Below are positions 1 to 10,256 of a stretch of 64,000 nucleotides of DNA, piece by piece; the first letter of the stretch is position 1; every line of letters begins with the position of its first letter. The DNA is taken from assembly GCF_006547045.1 (NCBI RefSeq), contig NZ_CP041242.1, positions 292,001-356,000 of the forward strand. The letters run 5' to 3'. Under the pieces are notes generated by a model. The model worked only from the letters and a program-made list of their open reading frames with translations. It made no database searches and had not been told where the DNA came from. Both the position numbers and the translations under genes were made by a program. This DNA is from Lysobacter alkalisoli. GTDB lineage: Bacteria > Pseudomonadota > Gammaproteobacteria > Xanthomonadales > Xanthomonadaceae.

Positions 1-645
1 CCAGCACGCGGTCGATGCCAGGCCGAACAGAGTCGTCGCGAACGTGGCCCAGCGTGGCGCCTGTTCGACCGCTTCGCGCAGCCTGCGGGCCGCATCGCCG
101 AGCGTGGACACGAGGCTACGACGGCGCAGCAGGACCAGGGCCAGCAGCACAACCGCCCAGGCCGGCGTCGAGTGGACCGGCCAGCTCAAGGTCCAGCCGG
201 CGAGGCCGGCGATCAGCACCAGCCCCACGCACAAGGCGACCGCTGCCCGTGCCGGCATGCCTGCCGGTACCAGCCACGTACCCAGGGCCAGCGCCGCCAA
301 GGCCAGCAACAGCACCGCGAGGACCGGAAGCGGGCCGGCGAACAGCGGCAATGCCGCGAGCCAGACCAGGGCCAGCGCCAATGCCCATGGCAGCCTTGCG
401 TAACGTCGCAGCGGCCAGGCGATCGCCGAGGCCGTCAGCGCGAGTACCAGCGTCAGCACCAGCCGCTCCCACGGCAGCACCTGCCACATCCGTGCATGGA
501 CGAAGCCGATCGCGAGCGCGACCGGGCCGCTCGCGATCAACGCAATCGCGGCAAGCGAGCGGGGAGAGCTCGCAGCGATGGCGCACGCGTCCTCGGATAC
601 CGAAGCGTCACCGTCGGCGCCTCGCAAACTGGTTGTGGTCGTCAT
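1..645 (-). CDS. Multi-pass membrane protein, N-terminal part (3' end outside window)
   Basis: On the minus strand an ATG at 643-645 opens a frame of 215 codons with no stop before the window edge, so only the N-terminal part is present. After a polar stretch of about 30 residues the translation is dominated by Leu/Ala/Val/Trp-rich hydrophobic segments, roughly six predicted membrane spans, separated by short Arg-containing loops. This is typical of large inner-membrane proteins such as glycosyltransferase or polymer-ligase types, but no family motif is visible in this part, so I assign no function. Start codon choice rests on the first ATG before the hydrophobic region. Confidence 0.6.
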   Translation of the reverse strand, partial: MTTTTSLRGADGDASVSEDACAIAASSPRSLAAIALIASGPVALAIGFVHARMWQVLPWERLVLTLVLALTASAIAWPLRRYARLPWALALALVWLAALPLFAGPLPVLAVLLLALAALALGTWLVPAGMPARAAVALCVGLVLIAGLAGWTLSWPVHSTPAWAVVLLALVLLRRRSLVSTLGDAARRLREAVEQAPRWATFATTLFGLASTACW

Positions 646-857
646 GTGCGCCGACCCCGTCTCTTCTGATGCCCGCTAGAATCCGCACCGGCTCCATTCA
701 TTCCGCCACCAACGCCATGCCCTCTCCGTTGAGCGCCATCATACTCGTCGTCGGCGATGGCAAGCGCATGAAATCCAAGGCAACCTCAGAGTCAGGTTCA
801 TTCGACATAGCCAAGAACAAACGGAACGGAGGCAATTAATCCGATCCCATGAAACAC

Positions 858-878
858 AAGGCCCGCATTGCGGGCCTT
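858..878 (-). terminator. Hairpin terminator downstream of the XRE regulator
   Basis: Perfect 9-bp inverted repeat (AAGGCCCGC / GCGGGCCTT) with a 3-nt loop, lying about 20 bp past the expected stop of the minus-strand regulator. The T-run is short, so it is a candidate intrinsic terminator. Confidence 0.6.
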
Positions 879-899
879 GTCATTGTTGGGGTGTGGATG

Positions 900-1221
900 T
901 CAACGCCCGGCTTGTGCGAGCAGCGAGTCGAGGACTTCGCTGACCAGGCGCTGCTTGGACTTGGGCAATGCCTGCAGACGTTCGAGTTGTTGCTGCAGCT
1001 TCGGTGCCGGGCCGCGCTTGCCGCGTGCGGGGGGGTATGCCGACGAGTCCTTCGATGCTGACACCGAGCGCCCGCGCCAGCAGCGGCAGCGTCGAGATCG
1101 GCGTGCGTCGGCGGCCGGTCTCGAACGAGGCGATCTGTTGTTGGGTCACGTCGACCAGTTCGCCGAGTTGGACTTGGGTCAGGCCCAGTCCCTTGCGGCG
1201 GTAGCGCAACGATTTTTGCAT
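900..1221 (-). CDS. Small XRE-family (HTH_3) regulator with apparent frameshift in a homopolymer
   Basis: Starting at the ATG at 1219-1221, residues 1-60 form a classic Cro/CI helix-turn-helix (MQKSLRYRRKGLGLTQVQLG, then QQQIASFETGRR). At a run of seven G (1029-1035 on the plus strand) the frame as read goes into an unnatural Arg/Thr/Ala-rich tail that ends at 880. Removing one base from that run gives a natural continuation (LVGIPPARGKRGPAPKLQQQ, LERLQALPKSKQRLV) ending with TGA at 900-902, right before the terminator hairpin. I therefore annotate the restored gene of about 107 residues. It is a sequencing or assembly error, a recent mutation, or a phase-variable run. DNA-binding function is inferred from the family. 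Confidence 0.65.
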
Positions 1222-1246
1222 CTTGCCTTGACGATGGTGGGCGTGG

Positions 1247-2254
1247 TCATGCTTCGGAGTCGGGGTCCCGGGGTCCGGATGCCGCAGTTTCGAGTCCGAG
1301 GATTTCCTCCACCCGGCCCGCCACCGGCGTGGCACTGATTCCCAGCCGCGCCAAGCCATCCTCGATGCTGATCGAGTCCAGCTGCAGCGAGCGCCAGTTG
1401 TCGCGGCTGATCGGTTTGCCGGGCAGGAGTTCGCCGATGTCGGCCTGCAGCTTGCCGAGGGCTTCCGGCAGCGGCAGCACCATGCGCCAGCGGCGGCGGG
1501 CCTTTGCGGTCAGGCGGATGATGTCGGCGAGGCTGAGGACGTCGGGACCGACCAGCGGGTAGGTCTGGCCGTATGTGGCCGGGGCGTCGATGGCGCGGGC
1601 GAAGGCCTCGACCACGTCGCCGATCCAGACCGGCTGGAAGCGCGCCTCGGCGCGTCCGACCGGCAGTACCGGCGCCAGTTTGAGCAGCTTGTCGAAGCGA
1701 CAGAACAGGCCGTCGCCGGGGCCGGCGATCACCGAGGGGCGGAAGATCGTCCAGTCCAGCCTTGACGCACGCACCTCGCGTTCGGCATGGCCGCGTGCCT
1801 GCAGGTAGTGGCTGTCGCCGAGGCCGGCGTTGAGCGCGCTCATCTGCAGCAGCCGGCGCACGCCATTGTCGTGCATGGCGGTCAGCAGCGAGCGGGTCAA
1901 TTCGGTGAATACCTGCTCGAAGCCTTCACCGCTGTCGCCCTTCTCGTTGAGGATGCCGACCAGGTTGACCACCGTGTCGGCGTCGTCGAGCACCGCGCGC
2001 AGGAAGTCGACGTCATGCACGTCGCCTTCGAGCCGGCTGGCGTCGCGGCTCAGCTGGGCGACTTTCGCCTGGTGTGCGTGCGGATCGGAGCCGGGGCCGC
2101 GACTGAGTACGGTGACCCGGTAGCCGTCGTCGAGCAGGCGCTGCACCAGCGGCCGGCCGACGAAGCCGGTGCCGCCGAGGACGACGACATGCTGCATCGA
2201 GGCTCGCCTGCTCGGTTCGGGCGTGCCTGGTTCGGGCCGGGACGCGGTGCTCAT
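1247..2254 (-). CDS. NAD(P)-binding SDR-family epimerase-like protein (NDUFA9/YbjT-like)
   Basis: Protein of 335 residues, or 316 if it starts at the internal Met at 2195-2197. The Rossmann motif GGTGFVG is at residues 27-33, right after a beta strand (QHVVVLGG), and a later NLVGILNE segment is typical of atypical extended SDR proteins related to the complex I subunit NDUFA9. The classical YxxxK catalytic pair is not evident, as usual in this subgroup, so a binding or sensory role is as likely as catalysis. The ATG at 2254 is 3 nt past the stop of the transglycosylase gene, which suggests translational coupling. Confidence 0.75.
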   Translation of the reverse strand: MSTASRPEPGTPEPSRRASMQHVVVLGGTGFVGRPLVQRLLDDGYRVTVLSRGPGSDPHAHQAKVAQLSRDASRLEGDVHDVDFLRAVLDDADTVVNLVGILNEKGDSGEGFEQVFTELTRSLLTAMHDNGVRRLLQMSALNAGLGDSHYLQARGHAEREVRASRLDWTIFRPSVIAGPGDGLFCRFDKLLKLAPVLPVGRAEARFQPVWIGDVVEAFARAIDAPATYGQTYPLVGPDVLSLADIIRLTAKARRRWRMVLPLPEALGKLQADIGELLPGKPISRDNWRSLQLDSISIEDGLARLGISATPVAGRVEEILGLETAASGPRDPDSEA

Positions 2255-2257
2255 GAT

Positions 2258-4327
2258 TCAACCTGCGGGCGGGGGCGTGGCTTCGATGGTAGCGGCCGGG
2301 TCCGCGGACGTCGCTGGACAGATGAAGTTTTTGCGAGGCCCGTCAACGCGGCCGCGAAGGCGGTCGGCCAGGGTGCGCGCGCTGTTGTCGAGTTTCCAGT
2401 CGTAGATCACGCTGAAGGCGAGCACGCGGGCGACGTATTCGCGGGTCTCCTTGTAGCTGATGGTCTCGATCCAGAAGTCCGGGTCCATGCCGGGGCGCTG
2501 GGTGCGCCAGCGCAGCAGCGGCGTGGGGCCGGCGTTGTAGCCGGCGATAGCGAAATACGGCATGCCGCCGTTGTCGTCGATCATCTGCCGCAGGTAGGCG
2601 GTGCCGAGGATGATGTTGGTGTCCGGGTCGTACAGGCTCGACGCGCCGCCCCAGGGCAGGCCAAGACGGCGGGCGACAGCGGCGCCGGTGGCGGGCAGGA
2701 TCTGCATCAGCCCCATCGCATTGGCCGACGAGCGCGCGCGCGGATTGAACGTGCTCTCGGCGCGGGTCTGGGCCGCGACCCAGGCCGGGTCGAGGCGGTT
2801 CTTCGCCGCCTCGCGACGGATCGTGGCGTCGTGGCGCAACGGGAAGCGCAGGTCGTACAACCGGCGCTGGTCCGGGCTGGACAGGTCAAGACCGAACACC
2901 GCGCGGTCGTGCCAGCCGTTGGCCTGCGCGTAGTCCACCGCGAGCACGCGTTCGGTCTCGTTGAAGCGGGTCAGCGCGTCGCGCCATTCGGCGGCGGCCC
3001 AGCCGGCCTTCTCCAGCCGCGCCAGCGACACCGCGCGCTGCAGTGCCGGATCGGCGATGACCTTGTTCATCGCGGCCGTGCCGGCATCCGGCTGCCACGG
3101 GCACAACGTGTAGGGCCGCTCGAGACGGTCGGCGGCCATGAAGCCGTGGAAGTCGCTTTCCAGTGCGACCTGGCGGAACAGCCGTTGCGCGGTGGCGGTG
3201 TCTCCGGTCTTCTCGCTCAGGCGTGCCTGGAAGTAGGCCCAGCGCGATTGGTTGCGCTGCTCGTCGCCCATCTTGCCGATCGCGGCCAGTGCGGCCGACC
3301 AGTCGGAACGCGACAGCGCTTCGCGTACACGCCATTCGTGCAGGCGCGGGTCGTAGCTGGCCTCGGGGACGGCGTTGAGCCGGCGCGCCGAGTCGGGCAG
3401 GTAGGAGGCCACCGTCCACAGTGCGATCTGGTACAGCGCGCGGCCGCGGTCGGCCTCGGTGAACTGCAGCGCCTGCGCGTACTGCGGCAACAGCTGTTCG
3501 GCCCGGTCGGGGTCGGCCTTGCCCAGTTTCGCCAGCCCGTGCGAGGCGACATGCCGGCTGCGGTCGGTCTTGGGCCAGTTCAACGCGCGTGGGTGCGGGT
3601 TGTCGATGAAGGCCGCGTAGTCGTTCGCCAATGCCTGCTGATCGGCCGGCAGGCCGCGCGCGATGCTGCGCATCACCCCCGGCTGCCAGGCTTCGGCGGC
3701 CTTGTCGAAACGCTGCCAGCGCAACTCGGGCGTCAGTCCGCCACGCGCGGCGAGCGCATTGAACACCGGGTCGCAGGCATTGGGCAGGGATTCGCCGCTG
3801 CTCAGCCAGAGCGCCTGCGCGCGCGCGCCCCAGTCGTTGCCGACCTTGCCGGTAGCCAGCTCGGCATTGAGCGCGTGGCACTGCAGGGCGGTGCTGTCGA
3901 TGCCCTCGCGCCAGGCGTCGAGGAAGCTCGGCCAGTCCTCGCGTTTGGCGACCTGGGCCAGCCACGCGCTGCGGAAGGTTTCGCCGGCCGGCTCGCCGGC
4001 ACGGCGCTTGAGGAAGGCTTGCGCCTGTGCGCTCGGCAGCGCATCGAGGTTGCGGCGCAGGCTGGCGAATTCGACCCAGCCGTACAGCGGGTGGTTGGCG
4101 AGGTCGCCGTATGCGGTGGCATCGAAACGTCCGGCTTCGGCGGCTTCGATCGCCTGCCCGACGCGCGGCAGGCGCGGGTCGGACAGAGGCGCCATGGTAT
4201 TGCCCGGCCGGGCGGCGGGTGCGGCCATCGATGGTGCGGCGGTGGCCGGTTCGGCAGCTGGCGCCGACTGTGCGCAGGCGGCGGCGACGAGTATGGCGAG
4301 GGTGGGGAGAAGGAGGTGGGGATGCAT
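2258..4327 (-). CDS. slt: Soluble lytic murein transglycosylase (Slt70-like)
   Basis: Periplasmic enzyme that cleaves the MurNAc-GlcNAc bond of peptidoglycan, forming 1,6-anhydroMurNAc ends. The protein is about 689 residues, near the size of E. coli Slt70. It starts with a signal peptide (MHPHLLLPTLAILVAAACAQ), which is why I place the start at 4327 rather than at the upstream in-frame ATG at 4426. The middle is the long alpha-superhelical U-shaped domain. The C-terminal SLT domain carries the catalytic Glu, about residue 524, in AESTFNPRARSSANAMGLMQ, followed by AGYNAGP. The SDR gene follows immediately and is probably co-transcribed. Confidence 0.92.
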   Translation of the reverse strand: MHPHLLLPTLAILVAAACAQSAPAAEPATAAPSMAAPAARPGNTMAPLSDPRLPRVGQAIEAAEAGRFDATAYGDLANHPLYGWVEFASLRRNLDALPSAQAQAFLKRRAGEPAGETFRSAWLAQVAKREDWPSFLDAWREGIDSTALQCHALNAELATGKVGNDWGARAQALWLSSGESLPNACDPVFNALAARGGLTPELRWQRFDKAAEAWQPGVMRSIARGLPADQQALANDYAAFIDNPHPRALNWPKTDRSRHVASHGLAKLGKADPDRAEQLLPQYAQALQFTEADRGRALYQIALWTVASYLPDSARRLNAVPEASYDPRLHEWRVREALSRSDWSAALAAIGKMGDEQRNQSRWAYFQARLSEKTGDTATAQRLFRQVALESDFHGFMAADRLERPYTLCPWQPDAGTAAMNKVIADPALQRAVSLARLEKAGWAAAEWRDALTRFNETERVLAVDYAQANGWHDRAVFGLDLSSPDQRRLYDLRFPLRHDATIRREAAKNRLDPAWVAAQTRAESTFNPRARSSANAMGLMQILPATGAAVARRLGLPWGGASSLYDPDTNIILGTAYLRQMIDDNGGMPYFAIAGYNAGPTPLLRWRTQRPGMDPDFWIETISYKETREYVARVLAFSVIYDWKLDNSARTLADRLRGRVDGPRKNFICPATSADPAATIEATPPPAG

Positions 4328-4449
4328 GGGGACCGAATATAGCCGAGCGAATCGGAATGGCCGGTGAGGGTGGCGAAGGGCCGCGCCTTGCATCGGAGCA
4401 GGCGTCCACCGAGATGTAGAACGCATCGGCGATGCGTTGCGCGCCTGCT

Positions 4450-6063
4450 TCAGATCGCTGCCGGTTGTGGTGCCAGGCGCGCCAGGAACCGTCCGCCCTT
4501 GCAGGCCTGCTCTACCATGCGCCGGGTCATGCTGATCCGGTCCAGCATGCGCACCAGTGACGTGGCCGGCAGCATGCCGCGACTGCCGGCGCGCAGCAGT
4601 TCCGCCTTGGCGTCCTGGTAGACCTGTTCGAACCTGCCCGCCGCGGTGTCGATGGCCGCCCTGTCCAGTGGCGCATCGGTGGTCGGGTCCGATGCGGCCA
4701 GGACCTGCGCGGCCATGTCCTGCAGTGCCTGCAGGGGTGTGGCCAGCTGTGCGGGTGGCGCGGGCGAGGGCAGCGGCATCCGCGCCAGTTCGAGCGCCAG
4801 TTCGGCGACGGCACGGTAGTACTGCACCACCCGTACCGCGTCCGGCAGCGCGGCATCCACCTCCGGATCGCCGCCGCTGTTGACCCGGCTGGTGAACTCG
4901 ATCGCGGCGGTGCCGAGGCTTTCGATGGTGCGCTGTTGGCGCTGCAGGCCGGTGTCGTCACCGGCTGCGGTGCCCGTGGAGAGCGCGCTGCGGGCCATCT
5001 GCAGGGCGAGGCCGCCCATCCTGCCGGTTTCGAGCACCAACGCGTCGATCGCCAGTCGCGGGGTCGCGGCGACCGCGCGATCGAGGTGGTGCGGCACGGC
5101 CGGGTCCCGTTCGCGTTCGCCGAAATGCCGTTCGAGCATGGCGACCATCCGGTCGGTGAACGGCCAGATCAGCAGCACGCCGAGCAGGTTGCTCAGGGTG
5201 TGGAAGATCGCGAGCAGGGTCGAGGGCGGGCCGTCATGCCCGGCGATCATCTTGGCCAGGGCGAGCAGCCATGGCAGCGTTGCCAGCGTGCCGAGCGCCG
5301 CGACCAGGTTGAACGCGACATGCGCGGCGGCGACCCGGCGCGCCGGCGAGGTCGCGCCGATGGTGGCGAACACCGCGGTCGAGGTGGTGCCGACGTTGGC
5401 GCCGACCACCATCGCGGCCGCGGCCGGCAACGGCAGCATGCCGCTCGCGGCGGCGGTGAGGGTGACCGCGAGCGCCGCGCTCGAAGACTGCATCAGCAGG
5501 GTCATCAGCGCGCCGATGACGGTGAACAGGCCAATCCGCAGCGGGCCATCGCCGGCGCGCTCGGCCAGCGCGAACATGCCTTCGGCCCCGGTGAACGCGC
5601 CCTTGAGCACATCCAGGCCAAGGAAGAACACACCGAAGCCGACCAGCGCCTGCCCCATCGCGACGCCGCGCCCACGCCCTGCGATCCAGCCGGCCATGCC
5701 TATCGCCACCGCCGGCAATGCCAGTGCCTGCAGGTTCACGTTGAATCCGGCGATGGCGACGATCCACGAGGTCAGCGTGGTGCCGAGGTTGGCGCCGAAG
5801 ATGATGCCGATCGCTTGTCCCAGCGTCAGCAGGCCGGCATTGACGAAGCCGATGGTGGAGAAGATCATCGCGCTGGAGGATTGCACCAGGGCGGTGATCA
5901 GTGCGCCGGAACCGAGTGCGCGCAGGCGCGACTTCGTCGCGCGTGCCAGCAGCTCGCGCAGCGCCGGTCCGGCCGCGACCTTCAGGCCGTCGCTCATCAG
6001 CCGCATTCCGAGCAGGAACAGGCCGATACCGCCGGCGAAAGTGATGAAGGTGGTGATGTTCAA
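4450..6063 (-). CDS. Na/Pi-cotransporter family protein with C-terminal PhoU-like region
   Basis: Inner-membrane protein of the PF02690 family, which imports phosphate with sodium. Two inverted repeats with the characteristic QSSSA segments are visible (ALVQSSSAMIFSTIGFVNAG and LMQSSSAALAVTLTAAASGM), each followed by GANLGTT or GANVGTT. The last 200 residues are helical and PhoU-like. Homologs normally begin right before the first membrane span (LNITTFITFAGGIGLFLLGM), so I use the TTG at 6061-6063 (537 aa). An in-frame ATG at 6192 would add 43 atypical residues. It is divergent from the TauE gene. A hairpin at 4421-4439 lies just downstream of the stop. Confidence 0.85.
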   Translation of the reverse strand: MNITTFITFAGGIGLFLLGMRLMSDGLKVAAGPALRELLARATKSRLRALGSGALITALVQSSSAMIFSTIGFVNAGLLTLGQAIGIIFGANLGTTLTSWIVAIAGFNVNLQALALPAVAIGMAGWIAGRGRGVAMGQALVGFGVFFLGLDVLKGAFTGAEGMFALAERAGDGPLRIGLFTVIGALMTLLMQSSSAALAVTLTAAASGMLPLPAAAAMVVGANVGTTSTAVFATIGATSPARRVAAAHVAFNLVAALGTLATLPWLLALAKMIAGHDGPPSTLLAIFHTLSNLLGVLLIWPFTDRMVAMLERHFGERERDPAVPHHLDRAVAATPRLAIDALVLETGRMGGLALQMARSALSTGTAAGDDTGLQRQQRTIESLGTAAIEFTSRVNSGGDPEVDAALPDAVRVVQYYRAVAELALELARMPLPSPAPPAQLATPLQALQDMAAQVLAASDPTTDAPLDRAAIDTAAGRFEQVYQDAKAELLRAGSRGMLPATSLVRMLDRISMTRRMVEQACKGGRFLARLAPQPAAI

Positions 6064-6243
6064 GTCGACGACGCACGAGGAAATCGACAGCAGTGTATGG
6101 CGATCCGCGGCCGACCGGCTCAGTGCAACGCTGAAGAAGCCGTCACCCCGGCTGTCGCCGGGGCGGCAACCGTTTCGGCATTGCCTTGGCAAGCCACCGA
6201 TCGCTTACCCTGCGTTTCCTGTCCTGCCACGCAAGGGTTGTCG

Positions 6244-7050
6244 ATGTCGCTTCCGCTATCGCTGCTGCTGTTCCTTGGCCTCGGTGCGGTCGCCGGCGTG
6301 CTGGCCGGCCTGCTCGGCATCGGCGGCGGGCTGGTGCTGGTGGCGGCGCTGGCCTGGCTGCTGCCGTTGATGGGGGTGCCGCAGGAGGCGGCGATGCATG
6401 CGGCGTTGGCCAGTTCGCTGGCGAGCATCGTGCTGACCGCCGCGGCCTCGGCGCGCGCACACCACCGGCGTGGCAGCGTGCTGTGGCCGACGGTGGCCTG
6501 GATGGTGCCGGGACTGCTGCTCGGCGGCTGGCTCGGCAGCGGCCTGGCGGTACGGATAGATGACGGCGTGCTGCGCTGGATCGTGGCCGGCTATTGCCTG
6601 CTGGCGGCCGCGCAGATGGCGTTCGGGCGTCGGCGCCCGCAGCGGCCCGATGGCACGCCGCCGCCGCGCGGGCTCGGGATGAGCGTGGCCGGCACCGGCA
6701 TCGGCGCGCTGTCGGCGGTGGTGGGCATCGGCGGCGGCAGCATGACCGTGCCGTTGCTGGTCGCGCTGGGCACGGCGCCGGTGCGTGCGGTCGGGACTTC
6801 GTCGGCATGTGGGGTCGCGATTGGTTTCGCCAGCGCGGCCGGCTATGCGTTGCATGCACCGCCGGGCGCGCTGCCCGCGCATGCGGTCGGCTATGTCTAC
6901 CTGCCGGCCGCGATCGGCGTGGCCGCGGCTTCGGTGCTGGCGGCGCCGTATGGCACCCGGCTGGCCCATTACCTGTCCGGCGAGACGCTCAGGCGCGTGT
7001 TCGCCGGCTTCATGGTGCTGGTCGGCATCAGTCTGCTGCTGGGCGGCTGA
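6244..7050 (+). CDS. TauE/SafE-family anion exporter/permease
   Basis: 268-residue integral membrane protein of the TauE/SafE family (PF01925), which moves sulfite, sulfonates or related organosulfur anions. It has about eight hydrophobic spans in two halves, and each half begins with the glycine-rich signature (GLLGIGGGLVLV near the N-terminus and VGIGGGSMTVPLL in the middle). The ATG at 6244 directly precedes the first span. No sulfur-metabolism gene is adjacent, so the substrate is unknown. Confidence 0.85.
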   Translation: MSLPLSLLLFLGLGAVAGVLAGLLGIGGGLVLVAALAWLLPLMGVPQEAAMHAALASSLASIVLTAAASARAHHRRGSVLWPTVAWMVPGLLLGGWLGSGLAVRIDDGVLRWIVAGYCLLAAAQMAFGRRRPQRPDGTPPPRGLGMSVAGTGIGALSAVVGIGGGSMTVPLLVALGTAPVRAVGTSSACGVAIGFASAAGYALHAPPGALPAHAVGYVYLPAAIGVAAASVLAAPYGTRLAHYLSGETLRRVFAGFMVLVGISLLLGG

Positions 7051-7274
7051 GAGGGCGCGTGCCGGCCCTTGATGTGCAGCGCAGAGGCCCGGTCATCGCC
7101 ATATTTGTGATGGCAGTCACGACCAGCCTGTCTGCCGGGCTCAGGGAGCGCTTTTGCCCGTTGTGGCTTGTTTACAGAAAGTTTACAAACGCATTGGCGC
7201 CGTAGGGACGCAACAGGGGAGCGGCGTGCATTTCGATATGTGGCCCATCTGCATTTCTTAGGGAGAGAGATTCG

Positions 7275-10187
7275 ATGAAAGCGCGACGACGCAATACTCT
7301 GACGCACGCCATCCAGGCGGCGTTGCTGGCCGGACTGGCGATGCCGATGTTGGCCGTGGCCCAGGACGAGGCCGGCGAACAGGCCAGGACCCTTGATACG
7401 GTCACCGTCACCGGCACCCGCATCAAGAAGGCCGAGATCGAAGGCCAGGTGCCGATCAACACCATCACCCGCGAGGACCTCGACCGCACCGGCCTGACCT
7501 CGCTCGGCGACATCATCCAGGAGCTGACCGGTTCGGGCTCCGCGCTCAACACCAAGTTCAACTCGTCCGGCAACTTCGGCTTCCCGCCCGACGGCGGTGG
7601 CGTCGGTGCCGGTTCGGCCCAGGTCGACCTGCGCCATCTCGGCTCCAAGCGCGTGCTGGTGCTGGTCGACGGCGTGCGCTGGGTCAGTGAGGCCTCGGCA
7701 TCGGGCGTGGGCGCCTCGACCGACCTCAACACCATCCCGCTGGCCATCGTCGAGCGCATCGAGGTGCTGGAGGATGGCGCCTCGTCGCTGTACGGCTCCG
7801 ACGCGATTGCCGGCGTGGTCAACATCATCACCCGCCGCAACCTCGACGGTGGCCAGATCAGCGTCGGCTACGGCGAATACGGCAAGGGCGACGGTGGCAA
7901 CACCAACATCGACCTGTCGTGGGGCATGACCACCGACCGCAGCAGCCTGTTCCTCGGGCTGAGCCATGTCGACCAGAGGCGGATCAGCGCCGCCGACCGC
8001 GAGCAGTCGCGATTCCCGGTGCCGGGGACCGGGCTGGCCTTCGGCAGTTCGGGCACGCCGACCGGGCGTTTCATTTTCTGCGATCCCGCACGCGCGGCTG
8101 GAACCCCCGGGTTTTGTGGCGATGACGACAATCCGGGCATGGCGTACGACATCACGCCAGACTCTGGCGTCACATCGCCTGTCTTTGACCCGAACGATCC
8201 CAACGGCGGTGATTTTCATCAGTTCAGCACCGCCGACCGGTTCAACTATTCGCCATACAACCTGCTGCTGACCCCGTCCAAACGCACCGGCCTGTTCGGT
8301 CAGTTCCGCTTCGACATCACCGACAACCTGCAGTGGTACGTCAAGGCGCTGGGCAATCGCCGCGAGTCGACCAATCAGGCCGCGCCGGAGCCGATCTTCC
8401 TCGGTCCCGCCGCCGGCACCGGCAATCCGCTGTCGGACAACATCGTCATTTCCGCGGCGAATCCGTACAACCCGTTCGGTATCGATCTCGACTCGTCCAG
8501 TAACCTGGTCCTGATCGGTCGCCGCCCGGTCGAAGGCGGGCCGCGCGTGTTCGAGCAGGAGGTCGACACCCAGTACCTCGCCACCGGCCTGGAAGGCACA
8601 TTCGATGTCGGCACGCGCAGCTGGTTCTGGGACGTCAACCTGGCCTACAGCAAGAACAAGGCCGAGCAGACCAACTACGGCAGCTACAACATCTTCAACA
8701 TCGCGCTGGCGCTCGGCGACCCGGCCGCCTGCGCGGCGGTGGCCGGCTGCGTGCCGCTGGACATCTTCGGCGAGGGCACCATCACCAACGAAATGCTGGC
8801 CTTCATCCAGCCGGTGGTGCGCGACCGCAGCGAGCAGGAGCTGAGCCTGTTCTCGGCCAACCTGTCCGGCGACCTGTTCGACAACTGGGCCGGCACGGTG
8901 GCATTCGCCACCGGCTACGAGTACCGCAAGTACGAGGGCTGGTACCGGCCCGATCCGCTGACCGTGGCCGGCCACTACAACGGCGTGCCTTCGCTGCCGA
9001 CCGCGGGCGACTACGACGTCAACGAGCTCTATGCCGAGTTCAGTGTGCCGCTGTTCGACAATGGTGCGGGCCAGAAGCTCGACCTGAGCCTGGCCGGGCG
9101 TTATTCGGACTACTCCACCTTCGGCGGCGAGTTCACGCCCAAATACGGCCTGCGCTGGCAGGTGGCCGACGAGCTGGTGCTGCGTGCGACCTATGCCGAA
9201 GGTTTCCGCGCGCCGTCAATCGGCGAACTGTTCGGTTCCGACAGCCGTTTCGACGCCCAGTTGCGCGACCCCTGCCTGATCGGTACCGACGGCTCGCCGC
9301 CGACCGGCAACGCGGCCAACTGTGCCGCCCTCGGCGTGCCGACAGGCGCGATCCAGGTCAACCCGCAGATCTCGGTGGTCACCGGCGGCAATCCCGACCT
9401 GGAGCCGGAGCGCTCGCGCAGCTTCAGCACCGGCTTCGTCTACAGCCCGGCCTTCGTCGTCGACGCGGGCATCGCCGAGCGGCTGGACCTGGAAGTCACC
9501 TTCTACCGTCACAACCTGGAAGGTGCGGTGCAGGCGATCGATGCCCAGACCCAGCTCGACCTGTGCGTGGCGACGCTCGATCCCCTGTTCTGCGGCGGCA
9601 TCACCCGCGCCAGCACCGGCGGCATCAGCAGCTTCAACAACCGCCTGACCAATCTCGGTTCGATCAAGACCGACGGCTGGGATTTCGATGTGTTCTGGAC
9701 CCTGCCCGAGACCACCGCGGGCCGCTTCAAGGTCGCCTGGCAGAACACCTGGGTGACCCGTTACGAGGCGGTCGGCGCAGCCGGCCAGGTGCAGCCGCGC
9801 CGGATCGGCGTGGAGGTCAACGACAGTGCGGTTCCGGACTGGACCAGCAACTTCGTGGTCGACTGGACGCGCAACGCCTGGAACGCATCGTGGACCGTGC
9901 GCCACATCAGCGAGCTGAAGGAGCAGTGCGGCGATGCGTCGTTCTCGCCGTTCTGCAGCGATCCGGCCGCGGGCACCAACACCCTCGATGCGACCACCTA
10001 CCACGACCTGCAGGTGGGCTATCGCTTCGACTGGCTGAAGGGGCTGAACCTGACCGCCGGCGCCAACAACGTGTTCGACAAGGATCCGCCGATCTGCCTG
10101 TCGTGCTCGTTGAACGGCTACGACGCGTCGACCTACGACATCCCGGGCGGGCGGTTCTTCTACGTCCGCGCGAACCTGCAGTTCTGA
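7275..10187 (+). CDS. TonB-dependent outer-membrane receptor
   Basis: 970-residue outer-membrane receptor. A signal peptide ends near AVAQDEA. A TonB-box-like segment ([11 protein letters not shown]) follows, then a plug domain ([50 protein letters not shown]) and a beta-barrel that ends in an aromatic C-terminal residue (RANLQF). The ligand cannot be read from sequence. It differs from the two receptors at 29-36 kb in lacking their KTPVT leader and the operator upstream, so it may not belong to the pectin regulon. The upstream region carries a tandem GTTTACAGAAA/GTTTACAAACG near 7169-7190. A GGGAGAGAG ribosome-binding sequence precedes the ATG. Confidence 0.9.
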   Translation: MKARRRNTLTHAIQAALLAGLAMPMLAVAQDEAGEQARTLDTVTVTGTRIKKAEIEGQVPINTITREDLDRTGLTSLGDIIQELTGSGSALNTKFNSSGNFGFPPDGGGVGAGSAQVDLRHLGSKRVLVLVDGVRWVSEASASGVGASTDLNTIPLAIVERIEVLEDGASSLYGSDAIAGVVNIITRRNLDGGQISVGYGEYGKGDGGNTNIDLSWGMTTDRSSLFLGLSHVDQRRISAADREQSRFPVPGTGLAFGSSGTPTGRFIFCDPARAAGTPGFCGDDDNPGMAYDITPDSGVTSPVFDPNDPNGGDFHQFSTADRFNYSPYNLLLTPSKRTGLFGQFRFDITDNLQWYVKALGNRRESTNQAAPEPIFLGPAAGTGNPLSDNIVISAANPYNPFGIDLDSSSNLVLIGRRPVEGGPRVFEQEVDTQYLATGLEGTFDVGTRSWFWDVNLAYSKNKAEQTNYGSYNIFNIALALGDPAACAAVAGCVPLDIFGEGTITNEMLAFIQPVVRDRSEQELSLFSANLSGDLFDNWAGTVAFATGYEYRKYEGWYRPDPLTVAGHYNGVPSLPTAGDYDVNELYAEFSVPLFDNGAGQKLDLSLAGRYSDYSTFGGEFTPKYGLRWQVADELVLRATYAEGFRAPSIGELFGSDSRFDAQLRDPCLIGTDGSPPTGNAANCAALGVPTGAIQVNPQISVVTGGNPDLEPERSRSFSTGFVYSPAFVVDAGIAERLDLEVTFYRHNLEGAVQAIDAQTQLDLCVATLDPLFCGGITRASTGGISSFNNRLTNLGSIKTDGWDFDVFWTLPETTAGRFKVAWQNTWVTRYEAVGAAGQVQPRRIGVEVNDSAVPDWTSNFVVDWTRNAWNASWTVRHISELKEQCGDASFSPFCSDPAAGTNTLDATTYHDLQVGYRFDWLKGLNLTAGANNVFDKDPPICLSCSLNGYDASTYDIPGGRFFYVRANLQF

Positions 10188-10200
10188 GGCCTGTCATGTA

Positions 10201-10231
10201 AAAAAACGGCCCCGGTCTCCACCGGGGCCGT
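10201..10231. terminator. Intrinsic terminator between convergent genes
   Basis: Perfect 11-bp stem (ACGGCCCCGGT / ACCGGGGCCGT) with a CTCC loop. An A6 run on the left gives a U-tract for minus-strand transcripts, so it mainly ends the kduI-kduD-cupin unit. It can also stop the receptor transcript arriving from the left. Confidence 0.8.
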
Positions 10232-10256
10232 TCGCATTGCGCGGGGGAGGGGGCGC

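Noticed and set aside
717-839. Small frame MPSPLSAIILVVGDGKRMKS... with a TAGAAT box upstream
   Set aside because: No ribosome-binding site, no family resemblance and no support beyond the frame itself. The upstream box may be chance in an intergenic region.
1787-4342. Long plus-strand open frame (851 codons) opposite the lytic transglycosylase
   Set aside because: It is a GC-driven shadow of slt. The translation is Gly/Ala/Arg-rich without motifs, whereas the minus-strand protein has clear catalytic motifs. Similar shadows at 4936-7050, 6969-8975, 25039-27042, 44939-47095 and 50183-53251 were rejected for the same reason.
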